A DNA stretch of 64,000 bases from Balanoglossus misakiensis (GCA_040954595.2 CM082594.2:1550001-1614000); one strand, 5' to 3'; counted from the stretch's first letter, positions 48,816 through 63,200 are shown. Notes: generated by a model from the letters alone, not told the origin. Translations and numbers: made by a program.

Positions 48816-51800
48816 ATGGCGACTCCAGGCTCCTGTTCAGCTGACAAACTTAGACGAGCCAGCAGACTAATGCAGATAGCGCAGAACCTCCTCGAAAGTT
48901 CTGATCCTGGTGCCGGTGGTTCTGCCAGCGAATCCGCCGGGGAGGCGACTGGAGCAAGTGGAGCTGGTCAAAGGCAGAGCTGGGCACATTCGCGTGCACC
49001 AGCAACACCGGGGGGTTCTTGCTCTATCGCACTTCTCAGCTAAACAAAGAACTGACACTGGTAACCATGCCAACCAGCGGCTATACAGTGCCGTACCTGA
49101 GAGATGAGTCTTCCCTTCGTTCTGCACTGGCTTACGTAAAGCCCCTTCAGAGAAACCTAGATAAAACCCCAATCCACACTCAAATAAAGGTGAGAATATT
49201 TTTTATTACATAAAGCCTGGAGTCTTATGTTGTTAGCAGTATCATGTTAGTACTGTTACCAGTTTGCGAAATAGTAATTTACCAATGATTTAACAAAGCA
49301 GGGTTTCAGTTCAAATATACAAGTATGTGTGACAGTGTTTTTGCTAAGGTTGGGGAACATTGGTAATGGATTTGGGAACCCCGGTAACATTCCTATAACC
49401 CCCTAATATAACTACATTGATACACCCTGGGGAACCCCGGTAAAATGACTGGGGAACTCCGGTAGATTTTACCTAGGTACCGCCCTTAACATAAACACTG
49501 TGTGACCATATTGCTGAGTAAGGCTGTACACATGGTAGTTATAAATGTTTTGTTTTAAAGGGACAAAGTCTCTCTCTCACTGCCCCCTTTCCGTCAATTA
49601 TGTTTGATACAAGGCACTGTCTGTGGTGATGAGCATGTGGATACATGTATATAGTGAATCAATGTTCAACCAAACACAACTTCCATCCTAGACACGAGTG
49701 ACAAAACTCGCCAAAATGAATAATCGGTGTTTACCCTTTATTCTTTTTGGCGAGATTTCTAATATCCTACAAAGTTGGTGGAAGTTGTGTGTGGTCAAAT
49801 GTTGATTCACTATATATCCACATGTAGAATAACATAAATGGTGTCTTGTATCAATCATAATTAATTGAAAAAGGGACGCGAGAGAGAGACTTTGTCCCTT
49901 TTAATTAATGACCTACACCTTATAAAAAGATACAGTGCAGAAATAACATAATTATTATTATATTTGTTTATTTAAAACTTTCTATTGTCTAATTGTTCAG
50001 TCCTGTGGGGGAAAAACAAACGTCAGCATATAACAATTTTTGGGTAATTTTGTCAAAATATTTCAGCTGACCTTGCTCAGAAATAAGAGATCATGATCTG
50101 ATCAGTTCAGTACAAAATTGTTGTTTTTGATATTCAACAGGAGAACAATGAATCTGCCAAAGTAGCATGCATATTTTGCGGTGATGACATACCTGTTGGA
50201 GAAATGTCTGAACATAATAAAATCTGTGTTGCTGGTTCTGTATGTGACCCTGACAGCCCATTTTCCAGTGAAGATGAAGAATGCAGTATTACATCAGTTC
50301 AAGCACAGGTACCTACCTATCTATATATCTATTTGTCTGTCTATTCTTATTGAAAAGGATGTATGTGTCATTTTTTTGAGAGAGATGGAGATAGCAGTAT
50401 TGAAAGGAGCCTCTTCTAAAATATTATATCTCAAATAACACTCTACTAATCATGTTTTATTTTTACAGTCTGATGCTAAAGTCCAAGCCCTGTGTGAAAT
50501 TTTAGACAATGCAGTCACTAAGGCACAAGTTATTCAAGCACTGTTTGAGTGTGATGGTGATGCCAACAGAGCATTTTTTAAATTGTCAGGCTCTGGACAA
50601 GGTATGTGCTAGTAAATTTTTAGTATATTTGACAAATTTTAGTTGACTATCAATCGCAAATCCTTATTGGTAATAGGAATGTATTAATTGGTATTGCTCA
50701 ACTGCCTCTTTACCACCAAATAACTAAATGTCTTCCTGCACAAGTGAGAAGAGTGACTTTGTAGCTACTATTTTCCAAAATATTTTGACATTGCAATGTC
50801 AGTTGACATTGTATTCATTTTGAGGAAATTATGTTCTCTTCTTGTCAAATAGATACATGTGGTGCAGTTACTGTAGAGGAGTCTTTGCCAGGTCCAAGCA
50901 CAAGTTCTAGCACAGATGACAGCAGTTGCATTATAGGTAAGTTTTTTTTAGATTTACCGTATTGACTGCGTTGAACAGGTGCTTATCATTTTTGGGCACT
51001 GTGGTTGTAAGCATGAAAACCATTGATCCAGTGTTATGATAAGATCTAAATCTGGTTAGGTTTTGGTGGGTGTGGCTTATTAATTAAATACTAATATGCA
51101 TATTTTAAATGAATTGTGTGCTTGGTTATTTGTATAATTGTAATTTGTTCCTCTAATGCTTGAGAAGTGATTTCGGTGGATATTTGTAACTATGGGAGCA
51201 AAATGTTCTACCAAAACTTTGGGTGATCTTTGACCTACCTATTAAATTTAGAAACTAAAAGAAGTACAGGGTTGAGACTTGGAAGGCACAGCATGGTAAA
51301 TCATTTTTTAAAAATCCTGACTGATCAATTGGGCCTCCACAATGCTACTACATGTAGTAGCTTTAATTTTGTCATATATTTCTGTACAAAATTTGCATTG
51401 TGACCCCATATACCATTCAATGTTAAACGAGTATGTTTTTCAGACTAGACCGTTAACAGGTGTAATTGTCGTAATGTTTGGTTTGCAAGTATTCTTATTG
51501 TATAATGTCGAAATTAGTGTGAAACTATAAATATTGTACTTTGGGGCAAATTTTTTTGTGAAATTTTTTTTCTAAAACTTTGAAACAGTTGAGTATTTTT
51601 TTCCATGGGATGAAAACCTGCTGAGATAGTGAGAATGACAAAACAGATGTTTTGTTCTTTTTACAATTTTGTGGATTTGTATTTCAGGACCATTCGAGGA
51701 TCCAGAAGAAAGATTACAGGAGTGGAGAAAACAGAATATACAGGAAGGCAGACCACCCCTTGTCTATTACAATAGAGACTCAAACACCCCCTTCCGACAA

Positions 51801-53957
51801 CTGGTTGGAATATATAAAAGGGGTTTAAACCTTCACATCAGGCCAACTAATCAGTTCATATCAGCAGGCGAAGAGGAACCTGCAGTAGATGCTGGTGGTC
51901 CAAGCTGCGAGTATTTCCACCTTGCTATGAAAACAATCACCAGTAATACAGAAGAACCTCTGTTTGAAGGTGAAGTTGGACATTTACTGCCAACAATGAA
52001 ACAAACTGTTATGAACCAAGAACTATTTGATTTAGCAGGGAAAATCCTTAGCCACTCCTTGTTACATGGTGGTTGTGGCATGAGAGGAATTGCTCCACCT
52101 ATACAAACATATATTGTCACTGGTGATATGGATAAGGCTGCCTCGAAAGTTGTCATCGAAGATGTAGCTGATTATGATCTACGTGCGACACTGCAAAAGG
52201 TAATACAATTCTATAAGGATTTGATGAATCGAAGATTGTAATTAACGTGTGATAGAAATAATGTGAATATTTGCTGTTTTATTATTTTTACAAATTTATG
52301 TGTGTAGCTCTTATTTACAGCCTCAGTATCTGCCACCTTTTGTTATTTTGTTTTCGCTTTTTTTGTTTTCTTCTTCTACTGTACTCCTGAAAACATGTTG
52401 AAAGACTTAGTATTCAGCTTGTAAACTCAGCCGGCAAATGTGTAAGCTGCATTGTTATTGTTGACAAGTGAATTGTAGTCTGGACTAAAATTACAATGTC
52501 AACACTAACAATGCAGCTTACAAGTATAGGTGCTATGTTGACAAATTAAACAGTCCCATATTCAGGCAGTTGTCAGTTCAGAGCATACTGTTGGTTCAGA
52601 GAATTTTCTCCATTGAGAAATTGACAGGAAAGGTACTTGACCTCATGACAGCCTTGTTGTGGTCGTGCACCATTAAGTAATATCTTTAGGTTATTTGGGG
52701 TAGCATCAACCAAGCTCTCTGCAAAAGAACATCATACACAGGCAGGTCACATAGAAAACAAGAAAAGTTAGAATTTATTGTTCATGTACATGTATCAACA
52801 TAATATGGTATAAACGATATTTCTGTGTCTATTCCCTACATGGGTGTATACATGTACTTTTCTTCAAATACTGTCCATATTTGACTAGTACACGGTCACA
52901 GCCTTTTAAGTGACTTTTGTATACATTTTTAATAGGTGCTGAATGCTACAGAAGATGAGCTGAAGGACCTTGGGTCATCCCTTGTTGATGTGTTGGCTTC
53001 CTCTGGGGCTTCACATTTTAACATCAACATTGGAAACAGAGACATCTTGGTCTATGAAGTTATGCACCATCATGTTCTGCTTGGACGAAAGATACAGCTA
53101 GACCAGTTCCGGAGAGGTTTGAATTCAATGGGCCTTCTGAGAATTGTTCAAAACGAAGAGAAGTTAAGCAGCCTTCTCTTTCCCAAAGAAGACCAGATTA
53201 CATTTGATGTTTTAAAACCTAAGGTGGTGCTCAAAGAAGATGAAGCTATGGATACAGATGGGAAAAAGAAAGTGTTTGACTACTTTCTTCTCTATCTTGA
53301 AGAAAAGTGCAAATCAGAAGGTATATATGCTGTTATTATTTGTGTTACAATTGCAGGCGAGAAGTCAAACAAAGTAGAGTAAATAGTAGAATGTCAAATT
53401 TAGAATTGTATTTCCATGTCTTTTTTTTGCAAATTACCCTAAAACTTCTACTAGCAAAATACTTGGATTCATGACTGTGTGTGTGTGGAGGGACCGTGAT
53501 ATAATATACTGTACAGTGAATGTAAGTGGAGTCAAGATGAAAGTCCTACATGTACTCTTAAAATAGTATAATTTCATAATGCAATAATTTGAGTATTATT
53601 TCAGGTTTACACAGATTTTTACCATATGGCATTTCAAATCATTAGACTAACAGAAAGCCATTTGATTCCATTGATAAGTATATAGACATTCTTCCCAGTG
53701 CTCATCTTGTGACATTTGGATTTGTTTTAGATGACAAGCCCAATGTATATGATGTGATGCAGTTCATAACTGGGTACAGAGAAGTTCCATCAAACATCTA
53801 CATCAAGTTCAGTACAGCCAGTGCAAAGCAGCTTCCAGACCCACGTGTCTGTACTGATGAGCTGATTCTTTCAGTTCACTTCGTGGACTACAAGGACTTT
53901 CAGAGATCTTTTGACAATACTGTATTATGCCAAGGAGTGGGCTTTGGATGTTACTAG
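48816..53957 (+). CDS. HECT-domain E3 ubiquitin ligase-like gene, seven exons
   Basis: Exons: 48816-49189, 50141-50308, 50469-50601, 50853-50936, 51688-52199, 52936-53320, 53731-53957; about 627 residues. The N-terminus is Ser/Ala/Gly-rich after RRASRLMQIAQNLLESS. Exon 2 has a zinc-finger-like CIFCGDDIP...HNKIC. Exon 3 is UBA/CUE-like (VQALCEILDN, VIQALFECDGDANRAFF). Exons 5-7 form the HECT domain: EEEPAVDAGGPSCEYFHLAM, then TGYREVP, and the catalytic Cys in PRVCTDEL (codon 53850-53852), ending GVGFGCY. HECT ligases pass ubiquitin through this Cys. Exon 1 needs a one-base shift near the G run at 49010-49015. The later exons keep frame without stops. It resembles the G2E3-like HECT proteins expanded in fish and invertebrates. 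Likely cargo of the surrounding element. Confidence 0.82.
49557..49902. mobile_element. MITE family A copy in HECT gene intron 1
   Basis: Complete palindromic copy with both AAAGGGACAAAGTCTCTC ends. It sits in the first intron of the HECT gene, so the family inserted after that element arrived or moved with it. Confidence 0.72.
51180..51320. repeat. Diverged copy of the 239-bp repeat in HECT intron
   Basis: The order ctttgggtgatctttgacct, agaagtacagg, gttgagacttgg matches the 239-bp unit with many substitutions. Its DR1 is degraded. An old insertion. Confidence 0.5.
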
Positions 53958-54640
53958 TTAAGGACTTAACTCATTGACAGATGTTTACGTTGCTTATCTT
54001 AGACTGTAAGACACAGTCACACGCGGGTGCTCCACCTGATTTGTGCATGACATAATTTACATGTCATTAGGGTGAAAATCCCTATACTTGCTGCCAGGAA
54101 ACTTATATAGATTGTAGGGATTGTAACACACCTCATCCAAAGTCTGTGTTCTCATTCATCAATTGATAGTCACATGGCATGCATTCTTTTTGTGCTGATC
54201 CATATAAAACTATGTCATCAGTCATCAGTTGTTGGAACTGTTGCCCGCCAAAAAATGATGCCCCCTCATTTCAGAAACTATATATTGCGCATGCACGAAA
54301 TGGAAAGTAAACAAAGATGGGGAACTATAGTCGAGAAATTTCACCATAGTCTTGGTGTATCGTGAGTTCTTATCCGTAGCTGTGGATGAGATGTTACAAA
54401 ACACTCGGCCTCGGGAAACAGTCCGTTTTAGGGGGTGACTCACAGTCCCTTGGGTTACAGACGTATGCTGATGCCCTCATGGCCAGTCAACATATGCATA
54501 TTATAGCTCGGCATGCAGCAAACCGTGATTCGTCAATACGCCGTCACGTGACCTTAGTCATTTCGAGCTGTTCCCTAGAGCATCAGTTTGATCGGTTTCT
54601 GCCAGGTACTGTTGTCTAGATGTGGTGTTTGGTGTGTTAT

Positions 54641-54752
54641 AAAACACATGATGACTGACATATTCGGGCAACAGTTTTTGATGACCTCGGGAAAACACGC
54701 CTTCGGTCATCAAAATACACTGTTGCCCGAATATGTCAGTCATCATGTGTTT
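54641..54752. repeat. 112-bp hairpin
   Basis: Left arm aaacacatgatgactgacat attcgggcaacag pairs with right arm ctgttgcccgaatatgtcag tcatcatgtgttt; the inner parts (gatgacctcggg, cttcggtcatc) also pair. Confidence 0.74.
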
Positions 54753-55744
54753 ACTGTCTCATCAATTGATGACTTGTTTCATCATGAATTCAGGTTTGAA
54801 GGAGCAAAGTTTATCTTCTTTGAGCCCTTTTTTCATGCATTCGTTTCATATTAAATGCTCTTACAGTCGTTACACAGCTTTTATTCTGCTTGTGGGAAGA
54901 CAAGATTAAGCATTCACTAAAACATATCCAGTCTCTACCAGAAATTCCCAAAACCGTGGCATTTTTGTATCAATGTGCCGGTGCTTCTGTAAAATAAAAG
55001 TAGGTAATTACGGTACCTATGAATGGAGTGACGAAATGAGATTACAGATAACAGCTACAGCTACCTGTTAGTATTTTATATCCATGCACATGGCTAGATG
55101 CCTGCTGTGTTATATTCAATCTCATTTGTCATTTAGAACCAAAAAAAGAAACTGCTTCAAAAAAGGCGGATACAAAATTGGTAAAACACTTACAAAAGTT
55201 GCTTTCAATAATGTAACAAAAGTTTTCAGCTTTTTTCAAAAAATTTCTGTTATTATTATATTATTATGTTTAGTAGTCCTAGCCATCATGAATGCAAAAT
55301 AGGTCCTGTCAAGGTGTGTGTTGCACTGTGTTGGAAAATTGCGTTACACTTTGGGGCACATTGACTCTGTTGGAGGGTGAGGTACATCATTGTTGCAATC
55401 AGGCTTCCCATTGAAATACACCGGCAACAATGAAGTAAGCAGAACTACTACCCCATATGCAACACATTTTCAAGATGGGAACAATGTTCATGTGCAAAAG
55501 GTATTCAGAAATCTTCTTACTAATACAGCACTGCTTATAGTGTTAGCCAAACTGTAAACATGTATACTTCTGTATACTGGAAAAATTGGTTGGAAATACA
55601 TCAATAAATGCTCTTTCAGGAGATGCATCTTTAGATAGACTAAATACCTAAACTCATCATGTGGACAGTTTCTATATATGATGGGAGTTTGAAGCACAAT
55701 GTAAATTTATTACATTAATATTATACATTTACTTGTTGCAAAAT

Positions 55745-57722
55745 GTCTTCGGACTGAGCGCGATTCCCATTATCAAAACACCGCAAAGCATGCTGGGAAA
55801 TTTCAGCACTCATTGACCTCTGTTATGGCGGCCAAGAACCCAGCGTACGTGGAGAGATTTCAATCCAATTTTTTTCCATGTTTTGAGAGTACTTGACAGA
55901 TTTCGTTATCTTTGTGAAAATTATTGAAATAAAGCAATAAGAGAATCAAAGATGAATTCGGTAGATTTGCGAAAAATAAAAATAAAAGAGTTACCTTTGA
56001 CCCCTTCTATTTTAGCCTTCAGAGGCATATACCAACTTTGATTTTTTGTGCCTTTTCATCCAAAGCTTCAATGGACGAGAAAAAACGTGGTATATACTCT
56101 ATTTCATTAGAACTTTGTTGGAAACTATCGTATATCATGATCAACGACTGAATAGAGACTGTGGGACGTCTCCAATTGGTGTTGTTAAATTGGCGATTTT
56201 GTAGCAAAATACCGTGATTTTGCCGTGTCGTAGTAAAAAAAATCCAGACACAAATGTCATACAGAGTGTTTATTTTAATCACTCATCACCTCTTATGCTC
56301 GTTTTTTCGTCCAGAACATCTTACCCGTAAATTCCACACTTTCTGACAGGGTCTTCCTGGCACACACTGTTTTTGGGTGAAAATGCAGTGATTTGTTTGA
56401 TTTTTTGTGCCTTTTCATCCAAAGAGTGAAAACTATTCAAACTCGAATTTCTGGGGTCATAGATACGTTATTCTTATCATACGAACCTATTTTAGCTAGT
56501 GCTAAGCCTCTAAAAAAATATGCAGCCACTCGAAGTGAGGCGTAAAACGTAGTTTGTCGATATTTTGGTTATGAATGTTTGTGGGCCTTCAATCAATAAT
56601 TTATCAGGTACGACCGTCCGCAGTGCCCAAAATACTTACGATACATGTTGTTATTTCGTAATCACACCGATCGAACACAGATACCTCGCGTGGATGCATG
56701 CACCATGTCGTTTTTCAACGGTTTTGTGAATTTAATACCAATTTCAAGGGAAGTGCTTGCAGTCATGTATCCCGCAATCAGCCAAAATAAGACTCCAACA
56801 GCGAAAAAAGAGACGCATCTGGAACAAACACGCATATTTACTTCCTCTGACTTCCATAAGAACCGCGATTACATGCAGAATTACCCCACTAGAGCCCATG
56901 TGTGTACCCTAATCACATGGGTCAGTCTCTGACACAGAGATATCAACGCCCCTTTCATGACGTTCAAGCCTGATGACAGCATCATTGATCAATGGGTGGG
57001 TAGATATACTCATAACTGACATGATCTTATATATAAATATTCAGATATTTGTTTACAACAAACTTGGATGTATCGAATAAACTTTGAGCAAAAGCGTGAA
57101 GCCTTGCCTTTCTTGGCGGGAGATTGACGCATGTTGTTTACGTTACCATGGCGCCATAGAAATAGTAACGCTATTTATCATATCACGTGCACTAAATGAC
57201 ACCCACTGGTTGGCGTATTCAAAAGGTCATAACATTTTGGGGTCATCAGTCGGCAGACTGAAAGTCATTGAGAAATTGTTGTTTCTCGTCATTCAATTGA
57301 GGTTCATTGCTCAGACAAAGTCGTCTGGGAAACGGCAGGTTTCGCAGCTTGCTGCATATGCTGAAATATTGCACCAGCACCATTTTAGCAACCACGATCT
57401 GTCAAATTTTGGTCAGTTCCATAGGCATCGCCATGCAATTTGCAGTGCGGGGCTGGTAAATTCAAGTGTTGATGTTTTTTCTGAGTTAATTTTTGTAAAA
57501 AAATCACGTCGGTTTTTGGATTTGTCACAGCGAGTAAGGAACTTAATGTCAGTTCTTTGTTAAAAGCTAAGCTCGCTGGATTTTTTTCGTGTTGGAGACA
57601 CTGTGACTTGTAATTTCTGTTTCCGACCGTAATTTTCCGGACACTCGACAGCGTAGTCAGCCTTTTTGAATACTTAATGAGTGATAATGGACACGCCCAC
57701 TTTTCGCGCTCAGTCCGAAGAC
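55745..57722. mobile_element. 2-kb element with 19-bp perfect inverted ends
   Basis: Ends 55745-55763 and 57704-57722 are exact reverse complements (start GTCTTCGGACTGAGCGCG). The adjacent words ccattatca also match. The longest frame inside (57084-57563) has no recognisable motif, so the element appears non-autonomous. Confidence 0.72.
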
Positions 57723-58716
57723 TGTTTGTTGTCATCGTTTCAGCCTGGACAACTTTGAATCCAGCAGAATTGTATTTGACTTTCAATGTACTAATGTATT
57801 TACAGGCTACTTATCAAAAAACAGGTGCTAAGTACTTAAACTGATAATTCTATTTTGATGTTACTTAGTTCCTATATTAACATTACTCCTCTGCCTTTAC
57901 GTACAGTACAGGTGACATATTAATATTAATCCAGGATCTAAGTAACATGGTACTCGTAACTCATCTGGAAATAAAGGTTTCAAACCAACAGGTATTAACA
58001 TTATTTTGTAACACAAAGTGCAATTAGTTCTACATAGGATAAGTTCTATAGAGAAATATTGGTATTCACACAGGTGTCATGGAAATCTGAATTGATCAGG
58101 ATATCAATGTCCTCATTGTTACTAGATACAAAGGATTAATTGATTTCTGAAATATCTGAAACAAAAATTTAAAGGAAACTTTCTCTCAGAAGGCACTGTT
58201 TATTTACGAATAGTATGGCTGCAGACATAGAACATTCATGCCCTGAAGTCTTGTCCAAGTTCCTGTCATGTCATTTAGCTCTGAGATATTGAAAAATTCA
58301 ACCTCAGCATGTCATTGCTATCAAAATATAGCATCACTACAATCAACAGGTCTGCCCTGCATCTGAAAGCTGTTACACACATGTTGCTGTACAGTCAAGC
58401 CCCCGCCAACAGTGCCCTCGTAGGGGAAGGAACCCTGACATGTTTTCATGTTCAGATATTTCAGAATTAGTCTTTCAATTGGTAGTGTTTGATAAATAGC
58501 CCCTAAACTTTTGCATTTGTTGTTTATGTACTTTTAAAGGTTTCATTGTTCAATAAAAAACTTGAAAAGAATTCTGTTGTCATGTCATATAACAGTTTTG
58601 AAATACTAAGTACCCATGTACATACATATACATGATTTGTTGGCATCATGCCTCAATATTTATGTGATTGTGCCCTGCAATGGGGCTAAAATCAAGTTTG
58701 GTAAACTGGTTCATTA

Positions 58717-59389
58717 GGCTGCATTCTCAAACACCTCTGGAGGGGGGGGGGATTTGAAAAAATTGAGGGTATGTAAGGGGGGGATTTGAAATAATTTAGG
58801 GACTGAAAGGGGGGGGGACTTGAAAACTTTCACGACTAAATATTTATTTGGAGTCCATTCATCAACACCTTTCAATCATTGACTGGTTTATCTAGTGTCC
58901 CAGGTCAGGGGACTTGCCCCCACCCCATGATAACTTTGAGCGGTGACGGTTAAATTTTTCCTCCCCAACATACCGGTTAGTTGAGTTAATTTGCTTTTGC
59001 CGGGTTCATTAAAATGCAGCTTTGAGCTCTGTATTTTATAAAATTTTCTTACGTGGGAGGGAGACACCCCCTCCCACACCCTTCAATTCTCGGTTTACAA
59101 TGTCTCCCAACACACAATACAAATGCTTAAAAAATAATAACAATGTTCAGTTTTAATAACCACTGATTTCAAATTCTTTTCATGGGAGCACTGTTTTCTA
59201 TTTTACAAGATAGATAGGTGATGTGTTTTGCTCTGTGAAAGAAAATGGGGGGGGGGATTTCAAAATTTTGGCAGTTCGGAAGGGGGGGATTTGAAAAATA
59301 TTTTGGGTTGTGTACGAGAGGCATGTGAAAATTAGCGGTAAAACAAAATTGAATTCTCCCCCCCTCCAGAGGTGTTTGTGAATGCAGCC
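58717..59389. mobile_element. 673-bp element with G-rich inverted ends and TTA duplication
   Basis: Ends ggctgcattctcaaacacct then ctggaggggg, and cccctccagaggtgtttgtg then aatgcagcc. Flanked by TTA (58714-58716, 59390-59392). Interior G-run boxes ggggggatttgaaaa recur in direct orientation. Non-coding. Confidence 0.72.
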
Positions 59390-60220
59390 TTATGCGTTTA
59401 GGGTAAGGACTACAAATTACTGAAAAAAAAACAAAAATGTCAATGTGAAATTGCAAATAAAAACTCCTTCGTAGTTTTGACCTCCAAAAATGAAGTAAAA
59501 ACAATGGGTCACTTTGCTGCCCAGTAATGTAAATGCTACGTAGGTTTAACAACACAAACTTAAATTTTTATGTTTCAGTGTTTATGACAAATTAAGCTCT
59601 AAAAAGAACTGTCTTATGGTTAGGTTTATGGTGTATTTTGTATGAAACTGCTTTGTTTAGTAGAATGACACTTTTTAAACACTTTTTCACTTCAAACTGG
59701 CATGTATGTCTCGGGAGTGAATTTTGTACATATTACGCCATTTCGATTCTATTCTGACTTATGTTAGGGTTTGAACACAGGTCTCTACCCTCTATTATTC
59801 CACAGGGGTACTTCTGCTGACTACCACTCACATGTTGACTATTATTAACAATCCATTACATGCAGACGTGATGTAACTAGACCTACGACCTAGATTCTTA
59901 AAGTGCAAAAACACCCTAGGCAAATTCGTGTTATAGGTGGAAAATACCAGGAGTTGGCATGGGCTTACAATTGAAACCCGACAGATTCAAGCTAGTGACT
60001 GAAACTGTTAGATTTTCATTATAAACCCACTCCAACTTGTGGTAATTCATAGAAAAGAAAACATTGTATACATTCACTAAATTTGGAATTGTCCAGGCAA
60101 GTTCATATACATGTACTACATGTGTAATGCGAGTAAATGTATGGCATTTTTCATAAAGTCATTTGTACCTGAATGTTTGAATGCAATATTGTTACAAATA
60201 CATTTGAGATGTTATGTACT

Positions 60221-63200
60221 TCATTCACTCTCCATAAAAGTCTGTACTATTTCAACAGTCTGCACATACAAATCAATGCCATTATTTTCTGATTCAGAGA
60301 GTGGGTCTACAAATGTACACAGTTGTTCATATTGGTCCTCTGTCAGGTTTAGAGAAATGTTTGGGACAACAATCTCTTCAGGTTCAGCTGTTGATCCATG
60401 CATTGGTGATGGCATTGGTCCATCCCAGTCAACACCATAGTATTCAAAATCCTACAAGACATAACACAAGAAAGCAGTGTTGCAGCCAGGAATTTTATAA
60501 CAGGGGACACTGTGTCCCCGCACTATTTATTTTTGGGGACATTTTGCATATTTTGGGGACAACATAAACCATGGACATACATGTATGTCCATGCATAAAC
60601 GTACACATACATACACAATGACATACCACATTAAATTGTATAATTTGATGTTTTTAATAAAACACTCAGACTCCTTGGTCTGTGTCACAATGACCATATA
60701 CTTTAACCTGCATTTTGTACAAATTGTACAAATCACGTGTTCACAACAGTCAAGATCTGATCACTATTGTTCTGATAATTAAAGTCACTGCCGATTACTG
60801 TTTATGCGTCTTTGTTTTACTTTTCTGATTTTGATTACATTCAAGATCTTTTAAATCTGCTTCATTTCTAAATTTAGAGTTCTAACCAAAATATCAGAAA
60901 GATGAATAATCCCCCCTTTTTATACAAATAAGGATGAAAAACATACTTGTTGTTGACAAGAATTCTGGCTTTATTCCAAATAACCTGCTCAGCTGGCGGG
61001 GTGGAGGAAAAATGACTAATTTAAATTCTTTCAAGTCCTTTATTATTTTAGGAGTAAATTTGAGAAAACTTGTTCCCCATTAAAAAAAATCAATAGGGTA
61101 TTTCTAAAAGCTAGGGAATTCATTCCAAGATCAACTGTTGTCTGGCTAGGGGTCCTAAAGCATGTAATAAGAATACTCTCAACTCTGTCTTTTTGGAGTC
61201 TTATCCAAGAAATTAGCAGTTGAATCTACATTAAAAGTTCAGTGGGAGGATTTTCAACAAAACTGAGACTGCTGGTACTCATGGACAGAGTTGGTTTCAG
61301 AGAAGCAATTGGAGTCACGGTAGTTCACTGCCTGCACAGCTCAGTCCGATATATAGGCGTGATATCGCAATGTATTACTATTACAATTCCCAAGAGGGTG
61401 GCTGCGCGTACGTAAACTGTATCAAATTCAACAATAAACCACAGTCCCTCGAGGGACTCAAGTTTGCTACAAGTTTGCTATGAAGATGTTATCAGTATCG
61501 ATTACAGGTCGTAAGGTCATAAACTGTGACAAGTGAATCTCTTTGTACGCGTACACCCATCAGTTATCAGGAAACAATGTATGTTAGCGCTGGCTATTTT
61601 TTACACTCAGAGTGCGCCCGTGGTGACCCGCAGTATGCCAGAAAGTGCGCCCGTGGCTTCAGTTTTGGGGACATTGTCGCAAGGGCGCACGCTGGCTGCA
61701 ACACTGAGAAAGCATTCTTTACATTTCAAATAATATTTTCACAGCTGTATTTCATTCAAAGGAACCCCAAAGTCAAATTTCACCTTTAATGTGGAGTTGC
61801 ACAAAAGTTGTGATTTTGCCAAATGTAACTTTTTACATATATCAGTAGGTCTAATACTGACCCAAATTCTAAATTCCCCCCCCCCCAAAAAATAAAAAAA
61901 AATAACACTTTTTGGAAGGAGTGGGCAGCTCCACACGTTTCTTGTTTACGTACAGAAGCCAATGCACCAGCAAATGTCTGGTTATAAAATAACAAGCCGA
62001 TGAGGTGCTAATTGATTATCTCATCCCTGATACTTATATAAAGTTCTACCTGTAGTGTTGGTGAGAAGACTTCTCTGGCAACAGTTCTAGCAGAATTTGA
62101 TATTTGCAGCAAACCTCTGATCCACAATTGATTTGGGGTCTGATGTCCAGCTGTTCTTATACCATGGCAATTCTATCCTCCTGTAAATTACTCCAATGCT
62201 CTATTTATTCTTGGTAGGTAAACAAACTGCACAGAAAACATATGCACTTCATTTGTAGGGTCCAACATCATCTGATCCTCCATGTAATATAGCATATCGT
62301 AAAACACAAATATGCAACCAGAGTACATGTCCCTCCAAAGTCTTTCAATCCTTTGATTGTGCACACTGCTACCTGCAATGTGGCTTCCTCTATTGTACCC
62401 TCTTTCTGGATGAGTCAACATGAACCTTGCCACTTCTATATTTTCCATACCTTTATCTGATCTGACACGTGCAGGAAGACCATGTGAATCAACTGCATGC
62501 TGAAACAGTGACAGGACAGTGTTGGCTTTGTTGTCAGCACTACAGTGCAGGTACATGATTTTCCTGGAGTATCCATCAATTGCACCATGAATTATTAAAC
62601 CCCACCTAAAAAGATGAAAAATAAACCATAAAATATAGTATTGCAATGATTGGAATAAATATTAAAGAAAACATTAATGCAGGTTTGTAACTCTTGTATT
62701 GTATGCAGATTTGAAGCTGTTTTATTACCAAAATTGAGGAAATTATGATTGCCCAACAGTAAAAGAGTTTTGTAGTTATCCGACCTGGAGTGCTTAAATT
62801 TGTATCATTGACACATTTGTTAGCATACTTTTTGTAGTAAAACCTCCAATAAAATGCACACCAAGTCCAAGCTGGTATGTCAGATTAGCATATGTAAATA
62901 TTTTTTGTAGTGGACAGTTAAGTTATACAGACATGAATTAAAAAAAAAAAAAAAATTGTTTTGTCACACTATAAACAGTCTCACAAATATTACCCTGAAG
63001 TCTCACTCTCATCACTGTGCCAGTAAGAGGATAAACACAAAAAAGCTGACCAATGCGCTATGCATGAAAAGAACATACCTGATGAGTTTGTGGTTCCCAT
63101 CAATGTGCCAAAGAGCAAGTGGCGAAGATACGTTGAAGGTTCTGCGAGGGGTCAAGCGTATTTCCAAGCCCCGCATCAGCACTCCTCGTAGGTCAACTCT

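Larger units (their letters stand above)
53958..60220. other. Region between HECT and integrase genes, nested repeats only
   Basis: Holds a fold-back half (about 54420-54490), a hairpin (54641-54752), an inverted-repeat element (55745-57722) and another with a TTA duplication (58717-59389). Short open frames show no recognisable domains, and I see no further gene. Confidence 0.55.

Noticed and set aside
57084-57563. 159-residue frame in the 55.7-57.7-kb element
   Set aside because: No transposase or other motif visible and no splice context; probably chance.
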